Origin: Neobacillus citreus
GTDB taxonomy: Bacteria; Bacillota; Bacilli; Bacillales; Cytobacillaceae
Length of the DNA: 40,675 nucleotides
NCBI RefSeq assembly: GCF_018343545.2
Contig: NZ_JAGYPE020000050.1
Location: 1-40,675 of the forward strand
Reading direction: 5' to 3'
The notes beneath the pieces are model-generated. The model did not search any database, was not told the DNA's origin, and saw only the letters and a list, made by a program, of their open reading frames with translations. Each line of letters starts with the position of its first letter. The stretch's first letter is position 1. This document shows, piece by piece, positions 17,033 through 24,262 of this stretch. A program made the position numbers and the translations under genes.

Positions 17033-17063
17033 TAAAAAAAAGCCAAGGAATATTCCCTGGCTT
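17033..17063 (-). terminator. Terminator of the Fur-controlled small gene
   Basis: On the minus strand AAGCCAGGGA-ATAT-TCCTTGGCTT followed by a run of T. It lies between the 26-codon ORF and dynA, so the small gene forms its own transcript of about 180 nt. Confidence 0.85.
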
Positions 17064-17082
17064 CATTTAATGCTAAATATAT

Positions 17083-17163
17083 TTATTGGGTGACATTTTT
17101 TAAGACGTGCTTCATGACAAATGCGTAGATTAAAATGGTTCCGCCGACGAAAGCATAGGTCAT
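17083..17163 (-). CDS. 26-residue membrane peptide under predicted Fur control
   Basis: Too short for most gene finders. ATG 17163 is preceded by GGGAAGGTG at 6-7 nt. The peptide begins MTYAFVGGTILIYAFVMKH and ends in TQ: one hydrophobic segment (about residues 3-17) followed by a short basic tail, so a single-pass membrane peptide is expected. It has its own SigA promoter with two Fur-like boxes and its own terminator. I know no family for it. It could also be the coding part of an iron-responsive regulatory RNA. Confidence 0.6.
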   Translation of the reverse strand: MTYAFVGGTILIYAFVMKHVLKNVTQ

Positions 17164-17195
17164 ATGTAACACCTTCCCTTAATCAGACTCTTAGT

Positions 17196-17250
17196 TGAGA
17201 ATGACTTTCATTGTTAATCAAATTCTAACACAGGTGATAATCATTTTCAA
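17196..17250 (-). promoter_or_regulatory. SigA promoter with two Fur-like boxes
   Basis: Minus-strand promoter: TTGAAA (17245-17250), 17-nt spacer, TAGAAT (17222-17227). Box 1 TGATAATCATTTTCA (17235-17249) differs at one position from the 7-1-7 Fur consensus TGATAATnATTATCA and overlaps the -35. Box 2 TGAGAATGACTTTCA (17196-17210) has three mismatches and lies just downstream of the predicted start. The layout is that of an iron-repressed promoter. Confidence 0.7.
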
Positions 17251-17273
17251 TACTTTGCAGATTATTGTCACAG

Positions 17274-17843
17274 TTATTTAACAAACTTTGGCAAGAAACG
17301 GCGGCAGTCATGAAAAACTCCGTTATATTCGCTGTAGCATTCAAGCGCCCTTTCTTCCTCGGGAATACGGATGGCAAGCACCATGATATTCAATACTGTA
17401 AATAAACAGGCAGTATAATACGCCTGAAACAGTAAAGGAATGACAAGGATTTCCACACAAACAACGAAATAATTCGGATGCTTTATAAAACGGTACGGAC
17501 CTTTACGTATAACGTCTGCATTTGGAAGCACGAGTATTTTCGTGTTCCAATACCTGCCCAGTGAGGCAAGTGCCCATATCCTCAAGGCCTGGGCGAAGAT
17601 AAAAGCAATAAAAATAATCAGCCATTGAGGTGATAACCCGTGATTAAAGATGAACTTTTCCATACTAAAGCTAAGTAAAAATAGTACATGCACAAGGACA
17701 ATCCAGCGGTAGTGGACAATGCCAAATTCAAGTGCTCCCTTACTCTTCATCCATTTTTCATTTCTTTTTGCGAATAAAATCTCTGCTGCACGCTGAAAAA
17801 TGATGAAACCCATAAAGCTAATAAATGGCAGCAAGTCCCTCAA
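17274..17843 (-). CDS. ypbQ: Isoprenylcysteine carboxyl methyltransferase-family protein (alkylpyrone O-methyltransferase)
   Basis: 189 aa, about five membrane helices. The ICMT/PEMT signature YRFIKHPNYFVVCVEILV (about residues 117-135) binds S-adenosylmethionine. It starts at TTG 17843, which overlaps the TGA of the type III polyketide synthase (TTGA), with AGGTGG in front, so the two are translationally coupled. In B. subtilis the pair BpsA-BpsB makes alkylpyrones and their methyl ethers; BpsB is this protein (established for that species, inferred here). Confidence 0.9.
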   Translation of the reverse strand: MRDLLPFISFMGFIIFQRAAEILFAKRNEKWMKSKGALEFGIVHYRWIVLVHVLFLLSFSMEKFIFNHGLSPQWLIIFIAFIFAQALRIWALASLGRYWNTKILVLPNADVIRKGPYRFIKHPNYFVVCVEILVIPLLFQAYYTACLFTVLNIMVLAIRIPEEERALECYSEYNGVFHDCRRFLPKFVK

Positions 17844-18931
17844 TCAAACCACCTCAATAGAAGCATTTCCGAACTGAAACCCGGTCCAAGAGCGGCACAA
17901 AGCCCATTTGACCCACGTGGAATATCCATTTCCATATATTGTTTCAACACATAAAGAATGGTAGCAGAAGACATATTTCCAAAGTTTTTTAACACTTCAA
18001 GCGAAACGTCTGTCATCGACGCAGGTATTCCAAGTGATTCAACATAGGCATCCAACACCTTTTTACCGCCAGGATGGGCAATGAAATAGTCTACTTTATC
18101 TATTTGAAGCCGGTGCTCATGTAAAAATTCTTCTGCCACTGGCTTTAGCCAATTATGTACGATTTTTGGTATATCACGAGAAAACCGGACAAACAATCCT
18201 TCATTTTTTATATCCCAGCCCATCACATCCAAAGAATCGGGGAGCAGTGCGGATTGAACCGCTAATATGGACGGATATGTGGTTTTTAAGCGAAAATCCC
18301 CGATATCGCAGGAATCACCACATATTAACGCACAGGCAACCCCGTCTGCAAAAAGAGATGTCCCGATTAAATTGCTCTTCGATAGATCATTTCGCTGAAA
18401 GGTAATACTGCAAAGTTCAACAGAAAGAACAAGGACTTTAGCTTTTGGAAAGGCCATGCAATATTCAAAGGCACGGGCAAGACCTGCAGCACCGCCTGCA
18501 CAGCCCAATCCCCAGATTGGGATTCGTTTCGTGTGGAGATGAAAAGGCAGCAGGTTCATTATTCTTGCTTCTATACTTGGAGTTGCAATCCCTGTGGTGG
18601 AAATATAAAAAATGGCATCAATGTCTTCGTAAGGAATTCTTTTCTTAAGAAACTGATTGTTATCCAGACATTTTACAATTGCCTCCCTCCCAAGGGTAAC
18701 GGCCGATTCGATGTAGACATTGTTCTTTTCCTCAAAGGAATGATTCTCCTGAAACCAGCCTACGGGATTAACAAAATATCTTTTCTCAATAAGTCCATTT
18801 TCAAAAGCCTTTAATAACCGCCCAATTTCTTTAAATGAACCAGAAAACAATTCCCTTGCAAACTCTGTCGCCTGCGTCTGTTTAATTTCGTATGGAGGAA
18901 TAGCTTCTGCAATGGAAAGAATTGTAGGCAT
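17840..18931 (-). CDS. bpsA: Type III polyketide synthase BpsA (chalcone synthase-like)
   Basis: 363 aa, thiolase fold. Catalytic triad is complete: Cys144 in GLGCAGGAAG, His in IAHPGGKKVL (about residue 287) and Asn in KNFGNMSSAT (about residue 319). Extends fatty acyl-CoA with malonyl-CoA to alkylpyrones or related lipids, per work on B. subtilis BpsA (BcsA). ATG preceded by AAGGAG. Overlaps the downstream methyltransferase start. Confidence 0.95.
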   Translation of the reverse strand: MPTILSIAEAIPPYEIKQTQATEFARELFSGSFKEIGRLLKAFENGLIEKRYFVNPVGWFQENHSFEEKNNVYIESAVTLGREAIVKCLDNNQFLKKRIPYEDIDAIFYISTTGIATPSIEARIMNLLPFHLHTKRIPIWGLGCAGGAAGLARAFEYCMAFPKAKVLVLSVELCSITFQRNDLSKSNLIGTSLFADGVACALICGDSCDIGDFRLKTTYPSILAVQSALLPDSLDVMGWDIKNEGLFVRFSRDIPKIVHNWLKPVAEEFLHEHRLQIDKVDYFIAHPGGKKVLDAYVESLGIPASMTDVSLEVLKNFGNMSSATILYVLKQYMEMDIPRGSNGLCAALGPGFSSEMLLLRWFD

Positions 18932-18999
18932 ACATCATTCTCCTTAACCAAAGGTAAGGGTATTTTTTGCCAATTTAAAGAAAATTATTCCAGACACAC

Positions 19000-19027
19000 A
19001 AAAAAAAACTTCCCCATTCGGAGAAGT
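19000..19027 (-). terminator. Rho-independent terminator on the minus strand
   Basis: Minus strand ACTTCTCC-GAAT-GGGGAAGT followed by nine T. It lies about 100 nt downstream of the small zinc-ribbon ORF at 19130-19252, which supports transcription of that ORF. Confidence 0.75.
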
Positions 19028-19129
19028 AAACGTTTTGAAGGTTGTTGTTGTTGTGCATGTTTATTATATCTTGTAATAGTTATTCCTTCATTATATAAAC
19101 TTTTCCAATTCTCTAACTTATCCTGACTC

Positions 19130-19252
19130 TTATTTTTCTGGTTGCTTTTGAACCTCAATTTTTATTTTATTTCCCGCCAATGTCCCGCAAACCTTACAAA
19201 TTTCAATCTTATTATACAAAAGACGGCAATGTTCGCAATAATATTTCTCCAA
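19130..19252 (-). CDS. Small zinc-ribbon protein (about 40 aa)
   Basis: Minus-strand frame with two CxxC knuckles: EKYYCEHCRLLYNKIEICKV continues into CG, giving C-E-H-C and C-K-V-C spaced by 11 residues, then a Lys-rich tail ending QKQPEK. This is the pattern of a rubredoxin-like or zinc-ribbon fold. The start is uncertain: TTG 19252 is chosen because GGAAGTGG lies upstream; GTG 19261 is possible. A terminator on the same strand lies downstream at 19000-19027. Not recognised as a named gene. Confidence 0.5.
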   Translation of the reverse strand: MEKYYCEHCRLLYNKIEICKVCGTLAGNKIKIEVQKQPEK

Positions 19253-19591
19253 ACCAACCACTTCCAAAGAAAAAGATTTTTATTATTATCATATTTTTTT
19301 TACAGAGAATTGTGACAAAAAACGAATTGCCGATCATCCATTACGTAATCAAATTATCAATTATCTACATCACAGGCTTGGTGTGATGTTTCACACTTTA
19401 GTCACAATTACAGGTGGGTAATTGTGACTTTAATCACTGTTATACCAACTTATTAACATTACCATAGTAGATAACTAAGGAATGAACAATTTGTGAATTC
19501 TTGAATTTGATATTTTACTTTCAAAATTGTTTTGTATTATGAAAGAGAAATCATTTATTTACTTTTCATTTTCTGAAGGGAGTGTAGGGGG
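19253..19591. promoter_or_regulatory. Control region of cbaDBA with stacked inverted repeats
   Basis: No gene supported here on the plus strand. It holds CATCACA-N7-TGTGATG (19368-19388), GTGTGA-TGTT-TCACAC (19381-19396), a 12-bp perfect inverted repeat AGTCACAATTAC/GTAATTGTGACT with 6-nt centre (19400-19429), and the Crp/Fnr-type box annotated separately. About 120 nt of AT-rich leader follow before cbaD. Confidence 0.6.
19423..19465 (+). promoter_or_regulatory. Crp/Fnr-type box and -10 of cbaDBA
   Basis: TGTGACTTTAATCACT (19423-19438) is a perfect TGTGA-N6-TCACT, the B. subtilis Fnr consensus. After 21 nt comes a -10 TACCAT (19460-19465). With +1 at 19472 the box centre lies at -41.5, the class II activator position. 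No good -35 is present, as expected for an activated promoter. Rex boxes (TTGTGA-N6-TCACAA) look similar, but a repressor would not need this spacing. Confidence 0.75.
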
Positions 19592-19741
19592 ATGGCAAAG
19601 GCGGAACTAAAGACAAAGCACCAAACAGAGATCGAAGACAGTTCTTCTTTAAAGGGGACACTGGCGTCTGTATTCATTCTGGGGCTATTTATCATTGTTT
19701 CATGGGTTTCAGTTTACTATCTGTTCGTAGACCGTTTTTAG
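19592..19741 (+). CDS. cbaD: Cytochrome oxidase small subunit (IIa, CbaD-like)
   Basis: 49 aa with one hydrophobic helix (about residues 23-44) and a charged N-terminus MAKAELKTKHQTEIED. This size and topology, directly ahead of ba3 subunits II and I, match subunit IIa of B-type heme-copper oxidases. ATG follows GGGAGTGTAGGGGG. It is too short for a 60-codon cutoff. Confidence 0.75.
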   Translation: MAKAELKTKHQTEIEDSSSLKGTLASVFILGLFIIVSWVSVYYLFVDRF

Positions 19742-19763
19742 GGAATAAAGGGGGGAATTACAT

Positions 19764-20240
19764 ATGCATATGCATAAATTTGAAAAAATCTGGCTGACGT
19801 TTGGAATCGGCTGTCTCGTTGTCTTTTTAACAGTAGTCGGTGTCAGCGCTTTTTACCTTGGCAACAAACCAGCAAGCTGTTTAACTACAATAAATCCGGA
19901 AAAGGTTGATACCACAAAACCTTTCGATAAGCCGGGACTTCATAAGGTTGAAGGCAAAGAGTGGGATTATGAACTCGTATTTGTCGCATCTGCTTTCTCT
20001 TATAACCCAGCAAAGGTTGAGGTTCCGCTTGGAGCAAAGGTGAAAGTAATCGCTACCACCAAGGATGTTGTCCATGGCTTTGAAATGGCCGGAACCAATA
20101 TCAATATGATGCTTGAACCGGGCTATGTCAGCGAGTATACAACAACCTTTGACAAAGCCGGCGAATTTCTAGTTGTTTGTAACGAATACTGTGGTACAGG
20201 GCACCATTTAATGTTCTCGAAGATTGAGGTGGTTAAATAA
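19764..20240 (+). CDS. cbaB: ba3-type cytochrome c oxidase subunit II
   Basis: 158 aa: one N-terminal membrane anchor (about residues 9-31) and an extracytoplasmic cupredoxin domain. The CuA site is complete: His104 (VVHGFEM), then Cys139, Glu141, Cys143, His147 and Met150 in CNEYCGTGHHLM. It takes electrons from cytochrome c or a small cupredoxin and passes them to subunit I. Two ATGs (19764, 19770) follow GGGGGG; I kept the first. Its stop overlaps the start of subunit I by one base. Confidence 0.93.
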   Translation: MHMHKFEKIWLTFGIGCLVVFLTVVGVSAFYLGNKPASCLTTINPEKVDTTKPFDKPGLHKVEGKEWDYELVFVASAFSYNPAKVEVPLGAKVKVIATTKDVVHGFEMAGTNINMMLEPGYVSEYTTTFDKAGEFLVVCNEYCGTGHHLMFSKIEVVK

Positions 20241-21895
20241 TGGTTAACGCAGCAGCGAAAGTAAAGGTTGACCCACGTGACGCGAAGCTATCCATGGCGC
20301 ATTTCTTTGTGGCTTTCGGAGCACTCGCTCTCGGCGGTCTGATGGGATTACTACAAACCCTTGTCCGTTCCGGAAAATTTGAACTGCCTTGGGGAATTGG
20401 CTACTATCAAATTTTAACAGCTCATGGTGTTTTAATGGGGCTCGTTTTAACAACATTCTTTATCATGGGATTTCAATATGCGGCTGTATCCAGAACTGCG
20501 GGAACACATTCTCCAGCGGCCAGACGCACCGGCTGGATTGGTTTCTGGTTAATGACTGCCGGTACCCTTATGTCTGGAACGATGATTCTATTAAATGAAG
20601 CATCTGTACTTTATACATTCTATGCACCACTTAAAGCACACTGGATCTTTTATTTAGGATTAACCTTTGTGGTTGTCGGCAGCTGGGTTGATGGCGCTGC
20701 ACAAATTATGACCTATGCAAAATGGCGGAAAAACAACCCTGGCAAACCAAGCCCGTTGTTAAGCTTTATGGCTGTTATCAACACGGTGATGTGGATTGTG
20801 GCTACCTTAGGGGTTGCTGCAACTGTTCTATTCCAATTGCTGCCTTGGTCTTTAGGTTTAGTAGATACTGTTGATGTTCTAATCAGCCGTACGTTATTCT
20901 GGTATTTCGGTCACCCGCTAGTGTATTTCTGGCTATTGCCTGCATATATGTGCTGGTATGCAATTATCCCAAAAATTATCGGCGGAAAGATTTTCTCAGA
21001 TTCATTGGCTCGTTTATCTTTTATCTTATTCTTGCTTTTCTCAATTCCGGTTGGTTTCCACCACCAGTTGACAGAACCGGGTATTGATCCAGCTTGGAAA
21101 TTTATTCAGGTTATCTTAACATTCATGGTTATTATCCCGTCCTTAATGACAGCCTTCTCTCTGTTCGCAACGTTTGAGAGATATGGCCGTTCTAAAGGAG
21201 CTACTGGTTTATTTGGCTGGTTTAAAGTGCTTCCTTGGAATGATGCCCGTTTCACAGTCCCATTCATTGGTATGGCTTCATTCATTCCTGCTGGTGCCGG
21301 CGGTATCATCAATGCTTCCAACCAAATGGACCAGGTTGTCCATAATACCATTTGGGTAACAGGGCACTTTCATTTGACAGCAGCAACCTCTGTTGTACTG
21401 ACATTCTTTGGAATTTCATATTGGCTTGTGCCGCACTTAACCGGCCGCAAGCTGACTAAAGCGATGAACAAATTAGGTATTATCCAAGCATGGGTATGGT
21501 TTATCGGAATGGCATTCATGTCCGGTGCAATGCACTTCCAGGGACTGCTTGGTGCACCAAGACGTTCAGCATTCTCCACTTATGGTGACTCCAAGCAGGC
21601 TCTTGAGTGGATTCCTTACCAAATTGCCCAGGCAGTTGGCGGAACGATTTTATTCCTTGGCATAATATTAGTATTAGTTATTTTTATTAATCTTGCCTTC
21701 TTTGCACCAAAAGGTGAAGAAGAATTCCCTGTCGGCGAAGCAGAAAATCTGCAGGAAAAAGCACCAATGGTATTTGAAAACTGGAAATTATGGCTTGGCA
21801 TCACTGCTGCCTTAATCCTGTTCGCTTACACAATACCATTCATTGATATCATTCAAAATGCACCGCCTGGATCCAAAGGATTTAAGACGTGGTAA
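20240..21895 (+). CDS. cbaA: ba3-type cytochrome c oxidase subunit I
   Basis: 551 aa, about 13 membrane helices. Ligands are all present: low-spin heme His62 and His378, high-spin heme His376 (GHFH), CuB His225 (GHPLVYFW), His274 and His275, and the cross-linked Tyr229. HPLVYFWLLPAY is the B-type (ba3) form, so this is a proton-pumping oxidase using the K channel only. It reduces O2 with high affinity; members of this branch also have weak NO reductase activity (known for Thermus ba3). Third gene of the cbaD-cbaB-cbaA operon, ended by a terminator. Confidence 0.94.
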   Translation: MVNAAAKVKVDPRDAKLSMAHFFVAFGALALGGLMGLLQTLVRSGKFELPWGIGYYQILTAHGVLMGLVLTTFFIMGFQYAAVSRTAGTHSPAARRTGWIGFWLMTAGTLMSGTMILLNEASVLYTFYAPLKAHWIFYLGLTFVVVGSWVDGAAQIMTYAKWRKNNPGKPSPLLSFMAVINTVMWIVATLGVAATVLFQLLPWSLGLVDTVDVLISRTLFWYFGHPLVYFWLLPAYMCWYAIIPKIIGGKIFSDSLARLSFILFLLFSIPVGFHHQLTEPGIDPAWKFIQVILTFMVIIPSLMTAFSLFATFERYGRSKGATGLFGWFKVLPWNDARFTVPFIGMASFIPAGAGGIINASNQMDQVVHNTIWVTGHFHLTAATSVVLTFFGISYWLVPHLTGRKLTKAMNKLGIIQAWVWFIGMAFMSGAMHFQGLLGAPRRSAFSTYGDSKQALEWIPYQIAQAVGGTILFLGIILVLVIFINLAFFAPKGEEEFPVGEAENLQEKAPMVFENWKLWLGITAALILFAYTIPFIDIIQNAPPGSKGFKTW

Positions 21896-21897
21896 TG

Positions 21898-21936
21898 GCA
21901 AAGGCTTCAATCTAAACGATTGAAGCCTTTTGGTTT
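21898..21936 (+). terminator. Bidirectional terminator between cbaA and ypwA
   Basis: AAAGGCTTCAATC-TAAAC-GATTGAAGCCTTT followed by TGGTTTTT; 13-bp perfect stem shared by the convergent genes. Confidence 0.85.
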
Positions 21937-23436
21937 TTAAAATTGATAGACCTTTCCATATTTCTCATAGAGATAATCAATCAAATACTTGGCATTTAAA
22001 CCTTCACCTGTTACCTCCTGCAGGATTTCAAGCGGCTTTTTCAGTTTGCCGTGCTGATGGATGTGATTCGTAAGCCATTCTTTGATCGGAAGCAGATTCC
22101 CTTCTTCAAGAAGCTGGTCGTAATTCGGAAGGTCCTCAAGCATTTTACGCTTAAATTGGGCTGCATACATATAGCCTAAAGCGTACGAAGGAAAGTAGCC
22201 AAAGCTTCCACCTGCCCAATGAACGTCCTGAAGAACACCCTCGCCATCGTGTCCAGGGCGGATTCCCAGATATTTCTCATACATGTCGTTCCAAACTGTT
22301 GGAAGGTCGGAAACCTCTATTTCATCATTAAACAGTCCCTTTTCAATTTCGTAACGGATAATTATATGAAGCGGATAGGTAAGTTCGTCTGCTTCAATCC
22401 GAATTAAAGAAGGCTTTGACTCATTGACGGCCCGATAAAAAGCCTCAATATTCACATGATCGAATTGACCATTTGTGTATTTTTTCAGCAGGTCAAAATT
22501 CTTTTTCCAAAAAGGCAGGCTCCGGCCAAGAAGATTTTCATAGAAAAGCGATTGAGATTCATGAATCCCCATGGAGGTTCCTGTGCATAATGGTGTACCG
22601 ATTAACTCTTTGGAAATATTCTGTTCGTATAAGGCATGCCCGCCTTCATGAATGGTGCCAAAAACAGCGGTCCGAAAATCCTGTTCATCATACTTTGTCG
22701 TAACGCGGACATCGCCAGGATTTAAACCAGTCGCAAAAGGGTGGACGGTTTCATCAAGCCTGCCAGCATTAAAGTCGAATCCCATTTGCGCTAAGATTTC
22801 CAAACTGAATTCCCGCTGCTTTTCCTTAGGGAATCGATGGAACAAAAAATCAGTTTTAGGTTTGTGACTGGATTCCGAAATCTGTTTTACTAACGGAACA
22901 ATTTTGTCCTTCAGTTCTCCAAAAACATGATCTAAAACCTCAACCGTCAAGCCCGGTTCGTACATATCTAATAAAACGTTATATTTATTCCCTTCATAAC
23001 CCCAGTACCCGATAAATCGCTTTGTCATTGCGACCAGTTTCTCTAAGTATGGCTTGAACATATTGAAGTCAGCTTTTTCTTTGGCTTCTTCCCAAACACT
23101 CTCGGCATTTGATTGAAGAATGACAAATTCTCTGTATTCTTCCGCAGGAATTTTTTTGTTTAACTCATAGTTCTTTTTGCATTCTTCAAGAATTTTTCTT
23201 GTTCTATCGGACAATACAGCTTTTGAAAGCCCAGCTATGTAGGCTGCCATCTCCTCTGATGTCGACATTTTAAATACCTCGGAGGACAGCACGCCAATCA
23301 CTTCTGACCTCTGCCCCACTCCCTGTTTAGGAGCGCCTGTCCGTAAGTCCCAGTAAATTAAACCAAGGGCTTCGTGATAAGCGGTCATTTTCTTAACATA
23401 CTCTAAGAATTCCTTTTCAAATTGCTCTGTATTCAT
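21937..23436 (-). CDS. ypwA: Carboxypeptidase Taq (M32) family metallopeptidase
   Basis: 499 aa, the family length. Zinc-binding HEGGH in TIHEGGHALYEQN (HEXXH) with further M32 hallmarks HPFATGLNPGDVRVTT and ESQSLFYENLLGRS (third ligand Glu). Removes C-terminal residues from peptides in the cytosol. The frame is open upstream to 23487, but ATG 23436 has AAAGGGGGA and the right N-terminus. It splits the two halves of the respiratory/NO gene group and belongs to the conserved ypw-ypv neighbourhood. Confidence 0.95.
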   Translation of the reverse strand: MNTEQFEKEFLEYVKKMTAYHEALGLIYWDLRTGAPKQGVGQRSEVIGVLSSEVFKMSTSEEMAAYIAGLSKAVLSDRTRKILEECKKNYELNKKIPAEEYREFVILQSNAESVWEEAKEKADFNMFKPYLEKLVAMTKRFIGYWGYEGNKYNVLLDMYEPGLTVEVLDHVFGELKDKIVPLVKQISESSHKPKTDFLFHRFPKEKQREFSLEILAQMGFDFNAGRLDETVHPFATGLNPGDVRVTTKYDEQDFRTAVFGTIHEGGHALYEQNISKELIGTPLCTGTSMGIHESQSLFYENLLGRSLPFWKKNFDLLKKYTNGQFDHVNIEAFYRAVNESKPSLIRIEADELTYPLHIIIRYEIEKGLFNDEIEVSDLPTVWNDMYEKYLGIRPGHDGEGVLQDVHWAGGSFGYFPSYALGYMYAAQFKRKMLEDLPNYDQLLEEGNLLPIKEWLTNHIHQHGKLKKPLEILQEVTGEGLNAKYLIDYLYEKYGKVYQF

Positions 23437-23492
23437 TGTCTTTCCCCCTTTCTCGCTATAAATTTTAACATATTTCAGACAAATCATACGGA

Positions 23493-23608
23493 TAAATGAA
23501 AACTCGTCGATTCGCGAGTCCGATAGGACGAAGACAGAGGCGTAGTTGAATTTATGCGTTAGGAAATTATAAATTTGAGAAAATTTATAATTTCCTATTA
23601 GCTAAAAA
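23493..23608 (+). repeat. Terminator-associated structured repeat, copy 3 (full length)
   Basis: TAAATGAAAACTCGTCG to CCTATTAGCTAAAA. Hairpin C is again a perfect 17-bp stem (23560-23576/23581-23597), loop GAGA. Compared with copy 1 it differs at two pairs, both compensated (G-C to A-T and G-C to T-A). Hairpin A is weakened by one mismatch and one wobble. The ORF is intact: MKTRRFASPIGRRQRRS (23496-23549). Unlike copies 1 and 2 it lies behind no plus-strand gene, but it again abuts a leftward terminator. Confidence 0.85.
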
Positions 23609-23640
23609 AACAACAGAAACGAATTTCTGTTGTAAAATAG
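23606..23640 (-). terminator. Rho-independent terminator downstream of the first DUF2249 gene
   Basis: ACAACAGAAA-TTCG-TTTCTGTTGT on the minus strand, followed by seven T. It lies about 105 nt after the DUF2249 stop; the AT-rich stretch between holds no ORF I can support. Confidence 0.7.
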
Positions 23641-23740
23641 GTTTATAGGAAAAAATAGGTTTTAACTGATAAATAAATAGAAACAAATTTTAGATTGGGT
23701 GAAGATACAAAGTCTTGTAAGAGCGCAACCTCTAAAAAAA

Positions 23741-23977
23741 TTACTTCTTGTTAACGGCTACCTTCCAAACTTCTGGGCCTTCTTCAAGGTATTCCCAAGA
23801 AAATTGCTCTGGTCTTTCCATCATAAATTGGTAAAGCAGCGGTCTTGGATCATGGTCATTGACAATCTGCATGGTTTCACCTGATGCCAATTCATCAAAT
23901 GCCTTAAAGATGGTTGGATGCTTTTCTCTTGGTGGATAATCTGGTACATTGATAACTTTTGCGTAGGTTTGCATCAT
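23741..23977 (-). CDS. DUF2249 domain protein (1)
   Basis: 78 aa. Contains PPREKHPTIFKAFDELASGE, ETMQIVNDHDPRPLLYQF and a C-terminal WEYLEEGPEVWKVAV, the DUF2249 pattern (a TusA-like small fold, role unknown; often found near denitrification or hemerythrin genes). An in-frame GTG at 23983 lies inside the ribosome site AAAGGAG; ATG 23977 is preferred, ATG 23974 possible. Its promoter carries a perfect Crp/Fnr-type box. It is the first of three DUF2249 genes in this window. Confidence 0.88.
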   Translation of the reverse strand: MMQTYAKVINVPDYPPREKHPTIFKAFDELASGETMQIVNDHDPRPLLYQFMMERPEQFSWEYLEEGPEVWKVAVNKK

Positions 23978-24010
23978 TATCACTCCTTTAATTGGGTTAA
24001 CTTCTCTTTT

Positions 24011-24053
24011 ATTATAGAAAAACTTAGGTTAGGACTTAGTGAGTACCATCACA
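24011..24053 (-). promoter_or_regulatory. Crp/Fnr-type box and -10 of DUF2249 gene (1)
   Basis: Minus strand TGTGATGGTACTCACT (24038-24053), a perfect TGTGA-N6-TCACT, then 21 nt, then TATAAT (24011-24016). Box centre at -41.5 relative to the predicted start 24004. Confidence 0.75.
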
Positions 24054-24092
24054 GTTGAAATATGATTTTGTTCATAAGGGAGGCAAGTCTAA

Positions 24093-24242
24093 ATGAAAGA
24101 ATTAGTTGGTTTATGTAAATGCTGTGGGAAAGAGATTTATTGTTTGGATGGATTCTTTAATGGAGTGATTACCGAGGATAAACAGTCATATTGCTTCGAC
24201 TGCTACGAAGAAGTGAAAGAAGAGAAAAATCCGCAAAGCTAA
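24093..24242 (+). CDS. Small CxxC...CxxC protein, 49 aa
   Basis: ATG 24093 with AAGGGAGG upstream. The sequence MKELVGLCKCCGKEIYCLDG continues to SYCFDCYEEV: cysteines at 8, 10, 11, 17, 34 and 37 suggest a zinc ribbon or metal site. Function unknown. It is divergent from DUF2249 gene 1 and convergent with the NO reductase gene, sharing the terminator with the latter. Its position inside the NO module suggests, but does not prove, a linked role. Confidence 0.65.
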   Translation: MKELVGLCKCCGKEIYCLDGFFNGVITEDKQSYCFDCYEEVKEEKNPQS

Positions 24243-24258
24243 AGCCTTGCGGATTTTT
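24226..24258 (+). terminator. Bidirectional terminator between the CxxC gene and qNOR
   Basis: AATCCGCAA and TTGCGGATT around a 10-nt loop, then T-rich; it overlaps the last codons of the 49-aa gene. Confidence 0.75.
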
Positions 24259-24262
24259 ACTA

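Noticed and set aside
24061..24066. TATGAT as -10 of the 49-aa CxxC gene with the DUF2249-1 box as activator site
   Set aside because: Only 7 nt separate box and hexamer, which does not fit activation; the box is correctly spaced for the opposite-strand gene.
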